Position numbers and translations under genes: made by a program
NCBI RefSeq assembly: GCF_009388985.1
Contig: NZ_CP036422.1
Location: forward strand, 2,556,501-2,620,500
DNA: 64,000 nucleotides
From: Halioglobus maricola
GTDB lineage: Bacteria; Pseudomonadota; Gammaproteobacteria; Pseudomonadales; Halieaceae
Reading direction: 5' to 3'
Part shown: piece by piece, positions 14,720 through 22,834 of the stretch
Position numbering within the stretch: position 1 is the stretch's first letter
Layout: every line of letters starts with the position of its first letter
Notes under the pieces: generated by a model
What the model was told of the DNA's origin: nothing
Database searches by the model: none
Seen by the model: only the letters and a program-made list of their open reading frames with translations

Positions 14720-17083
14720 GTGATAACCATGAAGCTACACAGTCGAATATTCCTGTTACTCATGTCCCTGCTGCTGGGTCTGGCGATCGCGAGCATGGGC
14801 TTCCTGTACAGTTCGGCGCGAGAAAATGTCGAGCTGGAGACTGAACAGCGCCTGGTCACGGCGCAACGCTCGTTCACGGACTCCCTGCAAAACCAGCAGA
14901 CTTTTTTAAGCCAGAACGTAGTGACGGTTGCCCGTGACTGGGGCTTGCGCCAGGCCGTAGGTCAGCGCGATACCGAGACCATGGAGAGCGTACTGGCAAA
15001 CCACAGTCGACGCATAGGCGCTGACGTCGCGCTTTTTGTCGATAGCCAGGGGACGATGCTGGCGAGCACCGATCTCGACATTGACCATCTACCTGATGAA
15101 CTCTGGTCATTCCTGAACAACGAGAACGAACAGCGACTCGGGTTGGCGAAACTCGCAGGCAGGTATTATCAGCTGGTTTTCGTCGAAGTTATGGCACCGC
15201 TATCCATGGGCTGGATCGGCATGGGGTTCGTGGTCGACGACGCACTTGCCATGCATCACAGTCAGGTGACAGGCGTGGACATCAGCTTTATGGAGACAGC
15301 CGAATCCGGTTTCGCATTTGTTGGCAGTTCACTCAATGCTGACCAAAAAAAGGCAATTAACGATAAAGGCGTCATTACTCAGGGCATCTGGCAAGTCAGC
15401 TCGCCGGGGTGGGAAGACCTGGCCCTCTACAGCGAGCTCGGCAATCACGCCGCCGGCCTGGGTGTGCTACTACAGAGTTCGCTGAACGAACCCCTCGCCC
15501 GCTTCCAGTCCTGGTGGATGAGCCTCCTAAGCATCTACCTGGCGATTACCCTTCTCGCACTTGGTCTTGCCTATGTTTTCGCGCGTGGCATCACGCGCCC
15601 GTTACACACCCTGATGAAGGCCGCGGGCGACATCGCGCGAGGCGACTATTCAACGCCACTGGACAGTAAGCGTCGTGATGAAATCGGGTTCCTTTCACGC
15701 TCCTTTGCCCACATGCAGGGCGCAATCTCCGAACGTGAGAACGAAATTCAGTACCAAGCACACCATGACAGTATCACTGACGCCTTGAATCGTGCAGGTT
15801 TCATTCACCGGCTACAGGACGAAATCAAGGTGGCCGATGAAAAAGGAACGCACCTGATCGTAGCTTGCTGTGGCCTCAATCACTTCAAAGATATCAACGA
15901 TTCACTGGGGCACAATTGGGGCGACAAACTACTGGCAATCATCACGGAGCGCCTGGAGCAGCGATTTAACAAGCACTGTATCGCCAACCTCAATTCCAGT
16001 GAATTCGCCGTACTCATAAGTACCGATCGCGTAACCAACGCCTATCACTTGGCCGAGCAAATTCACCAGTGTTTCGCCAATGAATTCAATATTCGCGGTA
16101 TTGCGCTGTCTGTCTCTTCAACCATAGGCATTGCGGCATATCCAGAGAATGCTCCAGACGCACAAGGTCTGCTTCGGCTCGCGAGCGTAGCTGCAAACGA
16201 GGCGAAGCAAAGGCACCTGACCACTATGGTCTACGACCCTGCCCTGGACCAAAACAGTATCAAGCGCCTGACCCTTATGAGCGAACTGCCGAGTGCTGTC
16301 AGAAATGGCGACCTGGAGCTGTACTACCAGCCACAGGTTTCAGCACTAGCCGAACAGAGAACTGTACACGGTGTAGAGTGCCTGGTGCGCTGGAAGCATG
16401 CTGATTTAGGCTTCGTCCCCCCGGATGAGTTTATCGGGCTGGCCGAAAAAACAGGCTATATTGTGGAATTGACTGAATGGGTGCTGACGCAAGCGCTTGC
16501 CCAGTTTGCCATCTGGCGCAAACAAAAATACCACCTGACCCTATCGGTAAACATCTCCGCCCTTGATATTCAGCGCGAGGGTTTCGAGGAACTGCTGCTC
16601 AACTTACTTCAATCTCACCAGATACCGGCCGAGATGCTAACGCTCGAGATCACGGAGAGCGCAGCGATGCGCGATCCCGAAGCCTCTATCGCTCAACTGA
16701 AAAAGTTACACAAACTGGGCGTAAGGCTGGCCATCGACGACTATGGCGCCGGGTACTCTTCGCTTGCATACCTGAAGAAAATGCCTGTTCACGAACTGAA
16801 GATCGATAAAAGTTTCGTAACCGAGTTGGATCGCGACAAAGACGACGAGACTATCGTGCGCTCGACCATTGAGCTTGGGCACAACATGGGCTTAGCTGTT
16901 GTCGCAGAGGGTGTTGAAGACGCTCGAGTGGCATGGGAACTGGAGCGACTGGGCTGCGATATCTTGCAAGGTTACTACGTGTCCAAGCCACTCCCGGTGG
17001 CCAGCCTTAACCAATGGCTACAGGAGAATTCCCGACAAGTGCCTTCTGTGACACGCATCGTCGACAAGGTGCTCAAGACTTAG
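14720..17083 (+). CDS. Membrane GGDEF/EAL protein, probable c-di-GMP phosphodiesterase
   Basis: This 787-residue protein has a membrane helix at about residues 8-27, a periplasmic sensor to about 258, a second helix (about 262-288), HAMP (to about 340), then GGDEF and EAL domains. The GGDEF signature reads NSSEF (near residue 425), so diguanylate cyclase activity is probably lost. The EAL domain keeps its catalytic set: ECLVRW in place of EALVRW, SVNISALD, LEITESA, IDDYGAGYSSL, Lys in ELKIDKSF and VAEGVED. It should therefore hydrolyse c-di-GMP in response to a periplasmic signal. GTG 14720 lies 4 bases after GGGGG; ATG 14729 is the alternative. It is third in the cupredoxin/barrel unit, whose proteins may supply or report the signal. 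Confidence 0.9.
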   Translation: MITMKLHSRIFLLLMSLLLGLAIASMGFLYSSARENVELETEQRLVTAQRSFTDSLQNQQTFLSQNVVTVARDWGLRQAVGQRDTETMESVLANHSRRIGADVALFVDSQGTMLASTDLDIDHLPDELWSFLNNENEQRLGLAKLAGRYYQLVFVEVMAPLSMGWIGMGFVVDDALAMHHSQVTGVDISFMETAESGFAFVGSSLNADQKKAINDKGVITQGIWQVSSPGWEDLALYSELGNHAAGLGVLLQSSLNEPLARFQSWWMSLLSIYLAITLLALGLAYVFARGITRPLHTLMKAAGDIARGDYSTPLDSKRRDEIGFLSRSFAHMQGAISERENEIQYQAHHDSITDALNRAGFIHRLQDEIKVADEKGTHLIVACCGLNHFKDINDSLGHNWGDKLLAIITERLEQRFNKHCIANLNSSEFAVLISTDRVTNAYHLAEQIHQCFANEFNIRGIALSVSSTIGIAAYPENAPDAQGLLRLASVAANEAKQRHLTTMVYDPALDQNSIKRLTLMSELPSAVRNGDLELYYQPQVSALAEQRTVHGVECLVRWKHADLGFVPPDEFIGLAEKTGYIVELTEWVLTQALAQFAIWRKQKYHLTLSVNISALDIQREGFEELLLNLLQSHQIPAEMLTLEITESAAMRDPEASIAQLKKLHKLGVRLAIDDYGAGYSSLAYLKKMPVHELKIDKSFVTELDRDKDDETIVRSTIELGHNMGLAVVAEGVEDARVAWELERLGCDILQGYYVSKPLPVASLNQWLQENSRQVPSVTRIVDKVLKT

Positions 17084-17122
17084 CCTATCAGGCAGCGGAC
17101 CTCATCATTACGTAAAACGGGC

Positions 17123-17500
17123 TTAGTACTCCCATCCAATACCCGTCGTCAGGGAATAGTCCCTGCTGGCTTCAGAATTCTCCGCTGCATTGTCGGTAGC
17201 GGCCCAGGCAGTGATATGCCAGTAAAGATCCTCGATCAGCTCCCAGCGTAGCCGGATATTGGTATTGGAGCGAACTCGCTCCGTTCCAGTTTTCCAGCGC
17301 CAGTTTATCGTTATCCTCATAGCTGGCAAATACAGCACGAAAGCTATCGGCACGGTGCTTGCGCCACACATCCCGAAAAGATCGACGCGGGTGGTAGAGG
17401 TAACGTCTTCCCTGGTCGCTGTTCGGTAACCTGCAACCCCTCCAGTTCGTGCTCGCCGAGTGTATCCAGAAGTACAACCTGTCCTACAGCGCGCTTTCAG
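17123..17500 (-). pseudogene. Remnant of a YdiY/DUF481-type outer-membrane protein
   Basis: The C-terminal frame reads SNTNIRLRWELIEDLYWHIT, followed by a Trp/Asp-rich strand and DYSLTTGIGWEY. This is the typical end of DUF481-type barrels, with a terminal aromatic. Upstream homologous-looking pieces lie in other frames: RVDLFGMCGAS in one, and FRAVFASYEDNDKLALENWN in another, overlapping by position. At least two frameshifts separate them, and no start or signal peptide is left. It therefore appears to be a decayed gene. Confidence 0.6.
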
Positions 17501-17551
17501 CCAGGGATCGATAGAAACGGCGGCCGTCGCTAAGCAGCAATCACATCATTT

Positions 17552-17758
17552 GTGAAGGAAACGCGGTTGATTGCTACGGAACTGGAATTAATGAAGCTTT
17601 GCACGCTCAAGGATCTCGACGTTGCCCCGCTGCCACAGACATCTGACCCCGTCAGGATGTTCATGACCTGGCATCGCCGCAGTGATCAGCAGCCAGCCCA
17701 CATGTGGCTTCGCTCTCGAATCGAGAAAATAGCGCAGGAAGCAAGAAAAAAACCATGA
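17552..17758 (+). pseudogene. C-terminal fragment of a LysR-family regulator
   Basis: The 68-residue frame ends with VAPLPQTSDPVRMFMTWHRR, then DQQPAHMWLRSRIEKI. This closely resembles the end of LysR substrate-binding domains (motif MxWHPRxDxDPAHxWLR). The helix-turn-helix and most of the effector domain are missing, and upstream sequence does not restore them in any frame. It cannot be a working regulator and is probably a deletion remnant. Confidence 0.65.
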
Positions 17759-17936
17759 ACGACCACCCATCCAGTCTTATCCGTTGCACCTGACGAAAAG
17801 ACCAGCCGGCTGGGAAGATGTTCAGCACGTGCGCTCGTTCAGCCTGACTCAGGCTCGAACACATTCACACCTTTTGCGTGACAGGATAGAACTGTATATA
17901 TTCAGGTGAACTCGACAGGGCCGGTCATTCATTCCA

Positions 17937-20204
17937 ATGAGTGCAGAGAACAACAACGAGCCAGATCAGCAGGCCACTCTGGGCTTCTGGAAGGAACTAA
18001 GGCGCCGCAAGGTCATTCGCGTTGCCTCGGTCTATATCGTTACCGGCTGGCTCATCATCCAGGTGGCCTCGTCCACTTTCGCCAGTTTCGGCATCCCTGA
18101 TTGGGCATTTCGTTTCGTCGCTTTGATGCTGCTATTGGGATTCCCGGTAGCGCTCATAATTACATGGGCGTTCGAATTAACTCCGGATGGGATCAAGCCA
18201 TCGAGTAAAGCGGTGGCCGCGGGAGATTCGACGCAGGCTTTGACCGCGAAACGGAACTGGCACGCCTATGGACTGGGCGCAGCCATTCCGACGCTGATAT
18301 TCGGCACTCTGGGGCTCTTCTTCTATTTTCAGGAGCGGACTCCAGTGACCGCGATGAGCCCCTCAGCCAAGCACCAATCAACCGTGATGGAAGTCCAGAT
18401 TGAAGAGTCGATCGCAGTCATGCCGTTGGTCAATATGAGCTCGCATCCGGAAAACGCATTTTTTGCCGGCGGCATTCACGAGGATGTGCTGACCAACCTG
18501 TCACGAATCGATGACCTCCAGGTGATCTCGCGTACCTCCATGCTCAAGTATGCCGCTTCAGATATGACCCTGCGCGAGATCGGCGAAGAACTGGACGTGG
18601 ACTACATCGTTGAGGGCTCAGTACGGCGTATGGGCGATCATGTGCGAGTCACGATCCAGTTGATTAACGCCCACAACGATCTCCACCTGTGGGCGAACAA
18701 TTATGAACGGGAAGTGGTAGACGTGTTTGCTACCCAGAGCGAACTCGCTCGGGAGATCAGCGACTCTATTCACCTGGAACTTCAGCCAGAGTCGGTGGGT
18801 GACCTGCATGACATGCCAACGGTGAGTGTCCTCGCCTACGACAGCTACATCAAAGCAGCAAGCATCGAGAAAACCGAGGGCGAGAACGAAGCGAGCATGA
18901 CGCGCAGGCGAGAACTGCTCGAGCAAGCTGTGGCGGAAGACCCCGATTTTGTAGAAGCATGGGCGGTCCTCAAGCGACTCTATGACCTTCAGCTGGATCG
19001 CCTCAAGCGACGGGGCTGGTATCTCAGCGACGAGCAGGATAGAGAGAAAGCGATCGCTGAACTCACAGCAGATTCACAGCGCGCACTGCAGAAGGCTGTC
19101 GCTCTGGATCCCCAGAACGAAGAGACCCTCATTTCCCAGGCTGTCGACTATAACTGGCCAAAAACTGCAGCAGAAATGGAGACACAGAGAGCGATATTTG
19201 ACCAAATCATCGCCGCCTATCCAGATAGCGCCAAGGCCTGGTACCACTTGGGTCACTGGCATTCACACCTCGTTGATCTGCCTGACCATGATCAGGAAAC
19301 AGCATGGTCTGCTGCAATTGAAGCTTTCGACAAGGCCCTTGAACTGGACCCTTTTAACGCACGTATGGTAGCTGCCGTTCTCAAATGGCACAGGGATAAA
19401 GGGTTCGAGGAGAGCTTGCCGCGTCTTGCCGCACGGCTGAATCAGATTCTCCCTGAGACCGCCGCCGATCGAAACCTCGCCCGGGTTGCCTGGAACTTCA
19501 AGCGGCGGCAGATTCGCTCAGCGTTTCTGATCACTGCAGACGAATCCTTCCTGAAAGAGTATGAAAAAGGACTCGCTGAAGCTATCGTCAACGAGAACTT
19601 TGTCGACCCGGTGTTTCGCTTCTGGGACGAGGTGGATCTGCACATATTCACCAACGATCTCGACAGCTTGATTGAGATGTCCTCAGATGACGTGGTGCCC
19701 AGAGAAAGCCCCTGGTTTCCTCTGGTCTCAAATGTGGTCGATGCTGCCGCGATGACGGCTCACCTATCCAGGCAAGAGCAGGACAGCGCCCGCCTGAGAG
19801 CCCGGAAAGTCCTGGCCAACGAAGAGTACGTGTTGTCCCAGACTGTGGACGACGGCCACGAGCACATAGCATTGCTGATCAAGGCCCACAACCTGCTGGG
19901 AAGCAACGACCAAGCCGAAAGATTGACTCGGGAGGTCTTATCAAAAATCAAAGCAGACGGGGAATGGCAGCCCTGGGAACTCAGCATCGTGGCGGGCATG
20001 GATGCGGAACGGGCTGTGAATTTACTGTTTGAACAGTTGGAAAAACACCCGGAATGGAATGGCTTTGACGGTATTGCAGCCTACCATTTGTGGAGCCGGA
20101 AATTACTCGTTCATCCGCGGGTGAAGAACTACTACCTGTCTGAAGGCAAGTGGACGAAATTTCTCGCGGCGCGCCTGGATGAATACGCTGAACCCAAACC
20201 CTAG
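17937..20204 (+). CDS. Membrane-anchored TolB-like/TPR protein
   Basis: This 755-residue protein has an N-terminal cytoplasmic segment with KELRRRKVIRVASVYIV, a motif common in adenylate-cyclase-associated and TPR membrane proteins. Membrane helices lie at about residues 32-52, 57-80 and 104-125. Residues about 155-285 are a FlgO/TolB N-domain-like module (SIAVMPLVNMS, EDVLTNLSRID, VDYIVEGSVRR, LWANNYERE). From about 300 to the end is an alpha-solenoid of TPR-type repeats (DPDFVEAWAVL, ALDPQNEETLISQ, ELDPFNARMV). In related proteins the module follows a cyclase or winged-helix domain; here neither is present, so a scaffold role is likely. It stands alone, downstream of the decayed zone. Confidence 0.85.
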   Translation: MSAENNNEPDQQATLGFWKELRRRKVIRVASVYIVTGWLIIQVASSTFASFGIPDWAFRFVALMLLLGFPVALIITWAFELTPDGIKPSSKAVAAGDSTQALTAKRNWHAYGLGAAIPTLIFGTLGLFFYFQERTPVTAMSPSAKHQSTVMEVQIEESIAVMPLVNMSSHPENAFFAGGIHEDVLTNLSRIDDLQVISRTSMLKYAASDMTLREIGEELDVDYIVEGSVRRMGDHVRVTIQLINAHNDLHLWANNYEREVVDVFATQSELAREISDSIHLELQPESVGDLHDMPTVSVLAYDSYIKAASIEKTEGENEASMTRRRELLEQAVAEDPDFVEAWAVLKRLYDLQLDRLKRRGWYLSDEQDREKAIAELTADSQRALQKAVALDPQNEETLISQAVDYNWPKTAAEMETQRAIFDQIIAAYPDSAKAWYHLGHWHSHLVDLPDHDQETAWSAAIEAFDKALELDPFNARMVAAVLKWHRDKGFEESLPRLAARLNQILPETAADRNLARVAWNFKRRQIRSAFLITADESFLKEYEKGLAEAIVNENFVDPVFRFWDEVDLHIFTNDLDSLIEMSSDDVVPRESPWFPLVSNVVDAAAMTAHLSRQEQDSARLRARKVLANEEYVLSQTVDDGHEHIALLIKAHNLLGSNDQAERLTREVLSKIKADGEWQPWELSIVAGMDAERAVNLLFEQLEKHPEWNGFDGIAAYHLWSRKLLVHPRVKNYYLSEGKWTKFLAARLDEYAEPKP

Positions 20205-20353
20205 AAGTCAAACTTCTTGAGCAAGGCAAAGGAATTCACTGCGCACCGAGGAGGAAAATGGACGACATTCTGGCAGCCTGCGAAATAGCGCTGTAAATCC
20301 TGAGTGCCATCAATATCCAGTACCGGCAGACTCTGGATATTGCCATTAGTCAT
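20201..20353 (-). CDS. Possible 50-residue protein coupled to the BASS transporter
   Basis: ATG 20353 overlaps the transporter stop (ATGACTAA), a classic translational-coupling layout. The product ends CAVNSFALLKKFDF and contains LPVLDIDGTQDLQRYFAGCQ. It has no signal peptide or helix strong enough for a membrane segment, and I recognise no family. Its end overlaps the end of the TolB-like/TPR gene by 4 bases. It may be a real small protein or the start of a truncated gene. Confidence 0.35.
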   Translation of the reverse strand: MTNGNIQSLPVLDIDGTQDLQRYFAGCQNVVHFPPRCAVNSFALLKKFDF

Positions 20354-21290
20354 TGTCGCCCTTTCGAACGCTGTCCGCGCTTTTGCGCCAATATGAAGCC
20401 AGAATGGAACCATTGATATTCATTATCGGGCCGAAGACAGCCGGCGCTATGCCCATGGAGGCGACACGCCCCATCTCCACTGCAATGCCGGATGCCAGAC
20501 CAGAGTTCTGCATGCCGACTTCGAACGCAATCGAGCGCGCCGAAGCTTCGTCCATACGTATCAGTTTCGCGGTACCGTAACCCAGTGCCAGGCCCAGTAT
20601 GTTTTGCAGTGCGACGAAGCCAATCAAGGCAAATCCCAGTGACAGCAGGTTGTCTCGGCCCGCGGCAGTGATCACCGCAATAATAATGACGATCCCCCCC
20701 ATCGACACCAGCGGCAGGGCTCGATCGAGCAAGGGGAATTTTCCATGCATGTAGTGATTGAACAACAGGCCAGCGCAAACCGGTAAGAGCACCATTTTCG
20801 TGATACTCCAGAACATCTCTATCGGGTGTATGGGCACATGCTCGCCGGCAAGCAAAGACATCAACAGCGGCATCGTCAAGGGCGCAATAATCGTGGAAAA
20901 GGCAGTCAAAGACAGGGAAAGAGCCAGGTTTGCTCCCGAAATGTAGGCCATGACATTCGAGGCAAGCCCACCCGGTGCGCAGCCCACAAGAATCATTCCG
21001 ACGGCGATTTCAGGTGGGAGCCCCGATGCACTTGCCAGAGCCACCCCGATCATCGGCATCAACGTATATTGACAACCCAGGCCGACAGCAATGCTCTTGG
21101 GCATCTTCAATACCCTCACAAAGTCAGCCACTCCAACAGATGTCCCCATCCCGAACATGATTATCATCAGCAGCGGAACGATCAATCCTGTGAGTTCGAA
21201 ATTGCCGATACTCAGAAACAGAGAAGGAAACGCCAGGGCGATCGCTACGACGATCAGAATAGACAGCGTAAATGCAGCGTTCTTTAACAT
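20346..21290 (-). CDS. Bile acid:sodium symporter (BASS) family transporter
   Basis: This 314-residue inner-membrane protein has about nine to ten hydrophobic helices. It carries the two BASS signatures: GCAPGGLASNVMAYISGAN, which lines the first crossing helix and Na+ sites, and EVGMQNSGLASGIAVE in the second. The family co-transports Na+ with organic acids such as bile acids, pyruvate, pantoate or sulfur compounds; the substrate here is unknown. The length and motifs are complete. It converges with the TolB-like gene and diverges from the YHYH lipoprotein at 21480. A tiny coupled reading frame may follow it. Confidence 0.92.
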   Translation of the reverse strand: MLKNAAFTLSILIVVAIALAFPSLFLSIGNFELTGLIVPLLMIIMFGMGTSVGVADFVRVLKMPKSIAVGLGCQYTLMPMIGVALASASGLPPEIAVGMILVGCAPGGLASNVMAYISGANLALSLSLTAFSTIIAPLTMPLLMSLLAGEHVPIHPIEMFWSITKMVLLPVCAGLLFNHYMHGKFPLLDRALPLVSMGGIVIIIAVITAAGRDNLLSLGFALIGFVALQNILGLALGYGTAKLIRMDEASARSIAFEVGMQNSGLASGIAVEMGRVASMGIAPAVFGPIMNINGSILASYWRKSADSVRKGDND

Positions 21291-21479
21291 CCGGTGATCC
21301 CCAAGTCAGAGAATGGCTATTCTCAATGGAAGCGCGCACTTAGTCAAAAACCCAGGTCGTGCGCCCAGCATATTACGGCACAGCACATGCCGCTGCAGGT
21401 ATTAACAATTCTTTACTTCACTGGCCGCTGACGAAACACTACGATGGCGATCTACTGATTCTTCAGGTCACTTGATTTC

Positions 21480-22712
21480 ATGCGCAAGATACTACTTCTC
21501 TGGCTACCGCTCGCACTGGCCGGCTGCAAGATACAGATCGACAACCCTGAAACCGGGGCAGTGATTTCACAGAATTACGGCTGCGCGGCAGCCAGTTCCT
21601 GCACTATCGAGGTTGGGGGCGTCGACTTTGATGAAACATTTGTCGCTGTTCCCGAATCCGGATTTGCCTTCATTGGGTGGAAGCGGCAGTCGCGAGGTCT
21701 GTGTGGTGGTAGCGATTCCTACTGCCAACTGGTGACAAATGGATTCCTCGGTATAGAAGCTCTATTGTCCATACTCGATTCTGATGAAGTGTTCTATCTG
21801 ACGCCAGAATTCGCACCGCTGGCTGACGCTGAAGCGGTGGACATCACCGATGCCATCCTGGTGGAGACAAGTGGCGACTGCGCGCTCTACGCACAGCTTT
21901 ACTCATCTTCCGTATTGGACGTTCAACGCAGCCAGTTGTTCGCGGGTGATGTATCAATCGTCGCAGGCCTGGACCGCTGCACTCTCAGCTCCAATTCGAT
22001 CCCAAATCACAATTTTAATGATGATTCGGCACGTTTCGCCACGAACGTGAGCGAAGTGGGTCAGGACTTCGAGCTGCCGAGACTGCCCACGCTGGCCGCG
22101 GAGCCGACAGCCCTCAGCCAGATCTATTACAACGCGGTAATGCTCAATGGCGTGCCGCTGGACCTGTTGTCCGCGGGTTGCTACAGCCCTGATGACCCCC
22201 GGGCGGATGCCGATGGCAACGTAGCTATCGGCTGCGAGCTCGGGCGAGATGACTGGATGCTCGATCCACTGGGCACCCCAGGTGGCTTTGGCGTAGACGC
22301 CCACAACGCACATACCCAGCCCAATGGGTTGTACCACTACCATGGCAATCCGCTTGCCCTCTTCGACGACAATCCCGGTCGCAATGGTTCACCGGTGATC
22401 GGCTTCGCAGCTGATGGGTTTCCCGTCTACGGCAGTTACTTCTACGACAACGACTCAGGACAAGTGCGCAAGGCCCAATCAGGCTACACCTTGAAGAGCG
22501 GCACCCGCCCGGCTGGCAGCGCCGACCCCGGAGGCAACTATGACGGAATGTACATAGACGACTGGGAGTTCACGAACAACGGCGACCTGGACGTCTGCAA
22601 TGGCATGTTCGTCGATAACCAATACGGCTACTACGTAACCGACACTTACCCCTGGGTGATGGCTTGCTTCTCGGGCACTGCAGACCCCTCCTTCGCCAAG
22701 GGCGGCAATTGA
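21480..22712 (+). CDS. YHYH-domain lipoprotein
   Basis: This 410-residue protein has a lipoprotein signal ending LALAGC (Cys16 acylated), so it is membrane-tethered in the periplasm or at the surface. The N-terminal part (to about residue 105) resembles a small beta-repeat of the InlB/Listeria-Bacteroides type (VPESGFAFIGWKRQ). The C-terminal part is a YHYH domain: HNAHTQPNGLYHYHGNP, followed by VIGFAADGFPVYGSYFYDN and YTLKSG. YHYH proteins are widespread in marine bacteria and poorly characterised. The His cluster suggests metal binding, but no reaction is established. It has its own divergent promoter space and converges with the large Cys-rich gene. Confidence 0.85.
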   Translation: MRKILLLWLPLALAGCKIQIDNPETGAVISQNYGCAAASSCTIEVGGVDFDETFVAVPESGFAFIGWKRQSRGLCGGSDSYCQLVTNGFLGIEALLSILDSDEVFYLTPEFAPLADAEAVDITDAILVETSGDCALYAQLYSSSVLDVQRSQLFAGDVSIVAGLDRCTLSSNSIPNHNFNDDSARFATNVSEVGQDFELPRLPTLAAEPTALSQIYYNAVMLNGVPLDLLSAGCYSPDDPRADADGNVAIGCELGRDDWMLDPLGTPGGFGVDAHNAHTQPNGLYHYHGNPLALFDDNPGRNGSPVIGFAADGFPVYGSYFYDNDSGQVRKAQSGYTLKSGTRPAGSADPGGNYDGMYIDDWEFTNNGDLDVCNGMFVDNQYGYYVTDTYPWVMACFSGTADPSFAKGGN

Positions 22713-22722
22713 GGAGAGTAGC

Positions 22723-22809
22723 CTGTACTTCCTCACCAATCGTAAGAGCACAGTGCTGTCGGTGACACCGCAAGAGCAGGCCCATCGTCTCCAGAATCTG
22801 GGGGCCTGA
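22723..22809 (+). pseudogene. Possible C-terminal gene fragment
   Basis: Between the YHYH stop and the Cys-rich gene, one frame without its own start reads YFLTNRKSTVLSVTPQEQAH and then RLQNLGA before stopping. It has normal protein composition and helical character. It could be the end of a deleted gene or chance; I cannot name a family. Confidence 0.25.
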
Positions 22810-22834
22810 GCCAATAGCTAAGCAGACTCTCTCA

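Larger units (their letters stand above)
17084..17936. other. Decayed region containing two gene remnants
   Basis: These 850 bases lack an intact gene. They hold a frame-disrupted beta-barrel remnant on the minus strand (about 17123-17500) and the C-terminal end of a LysR regulator on the plus strand (17552-17758). The rest, including 17759-17936, shows nothing recognisable apart from the expected promoter for the downstream gene. Confidence 0.6.
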
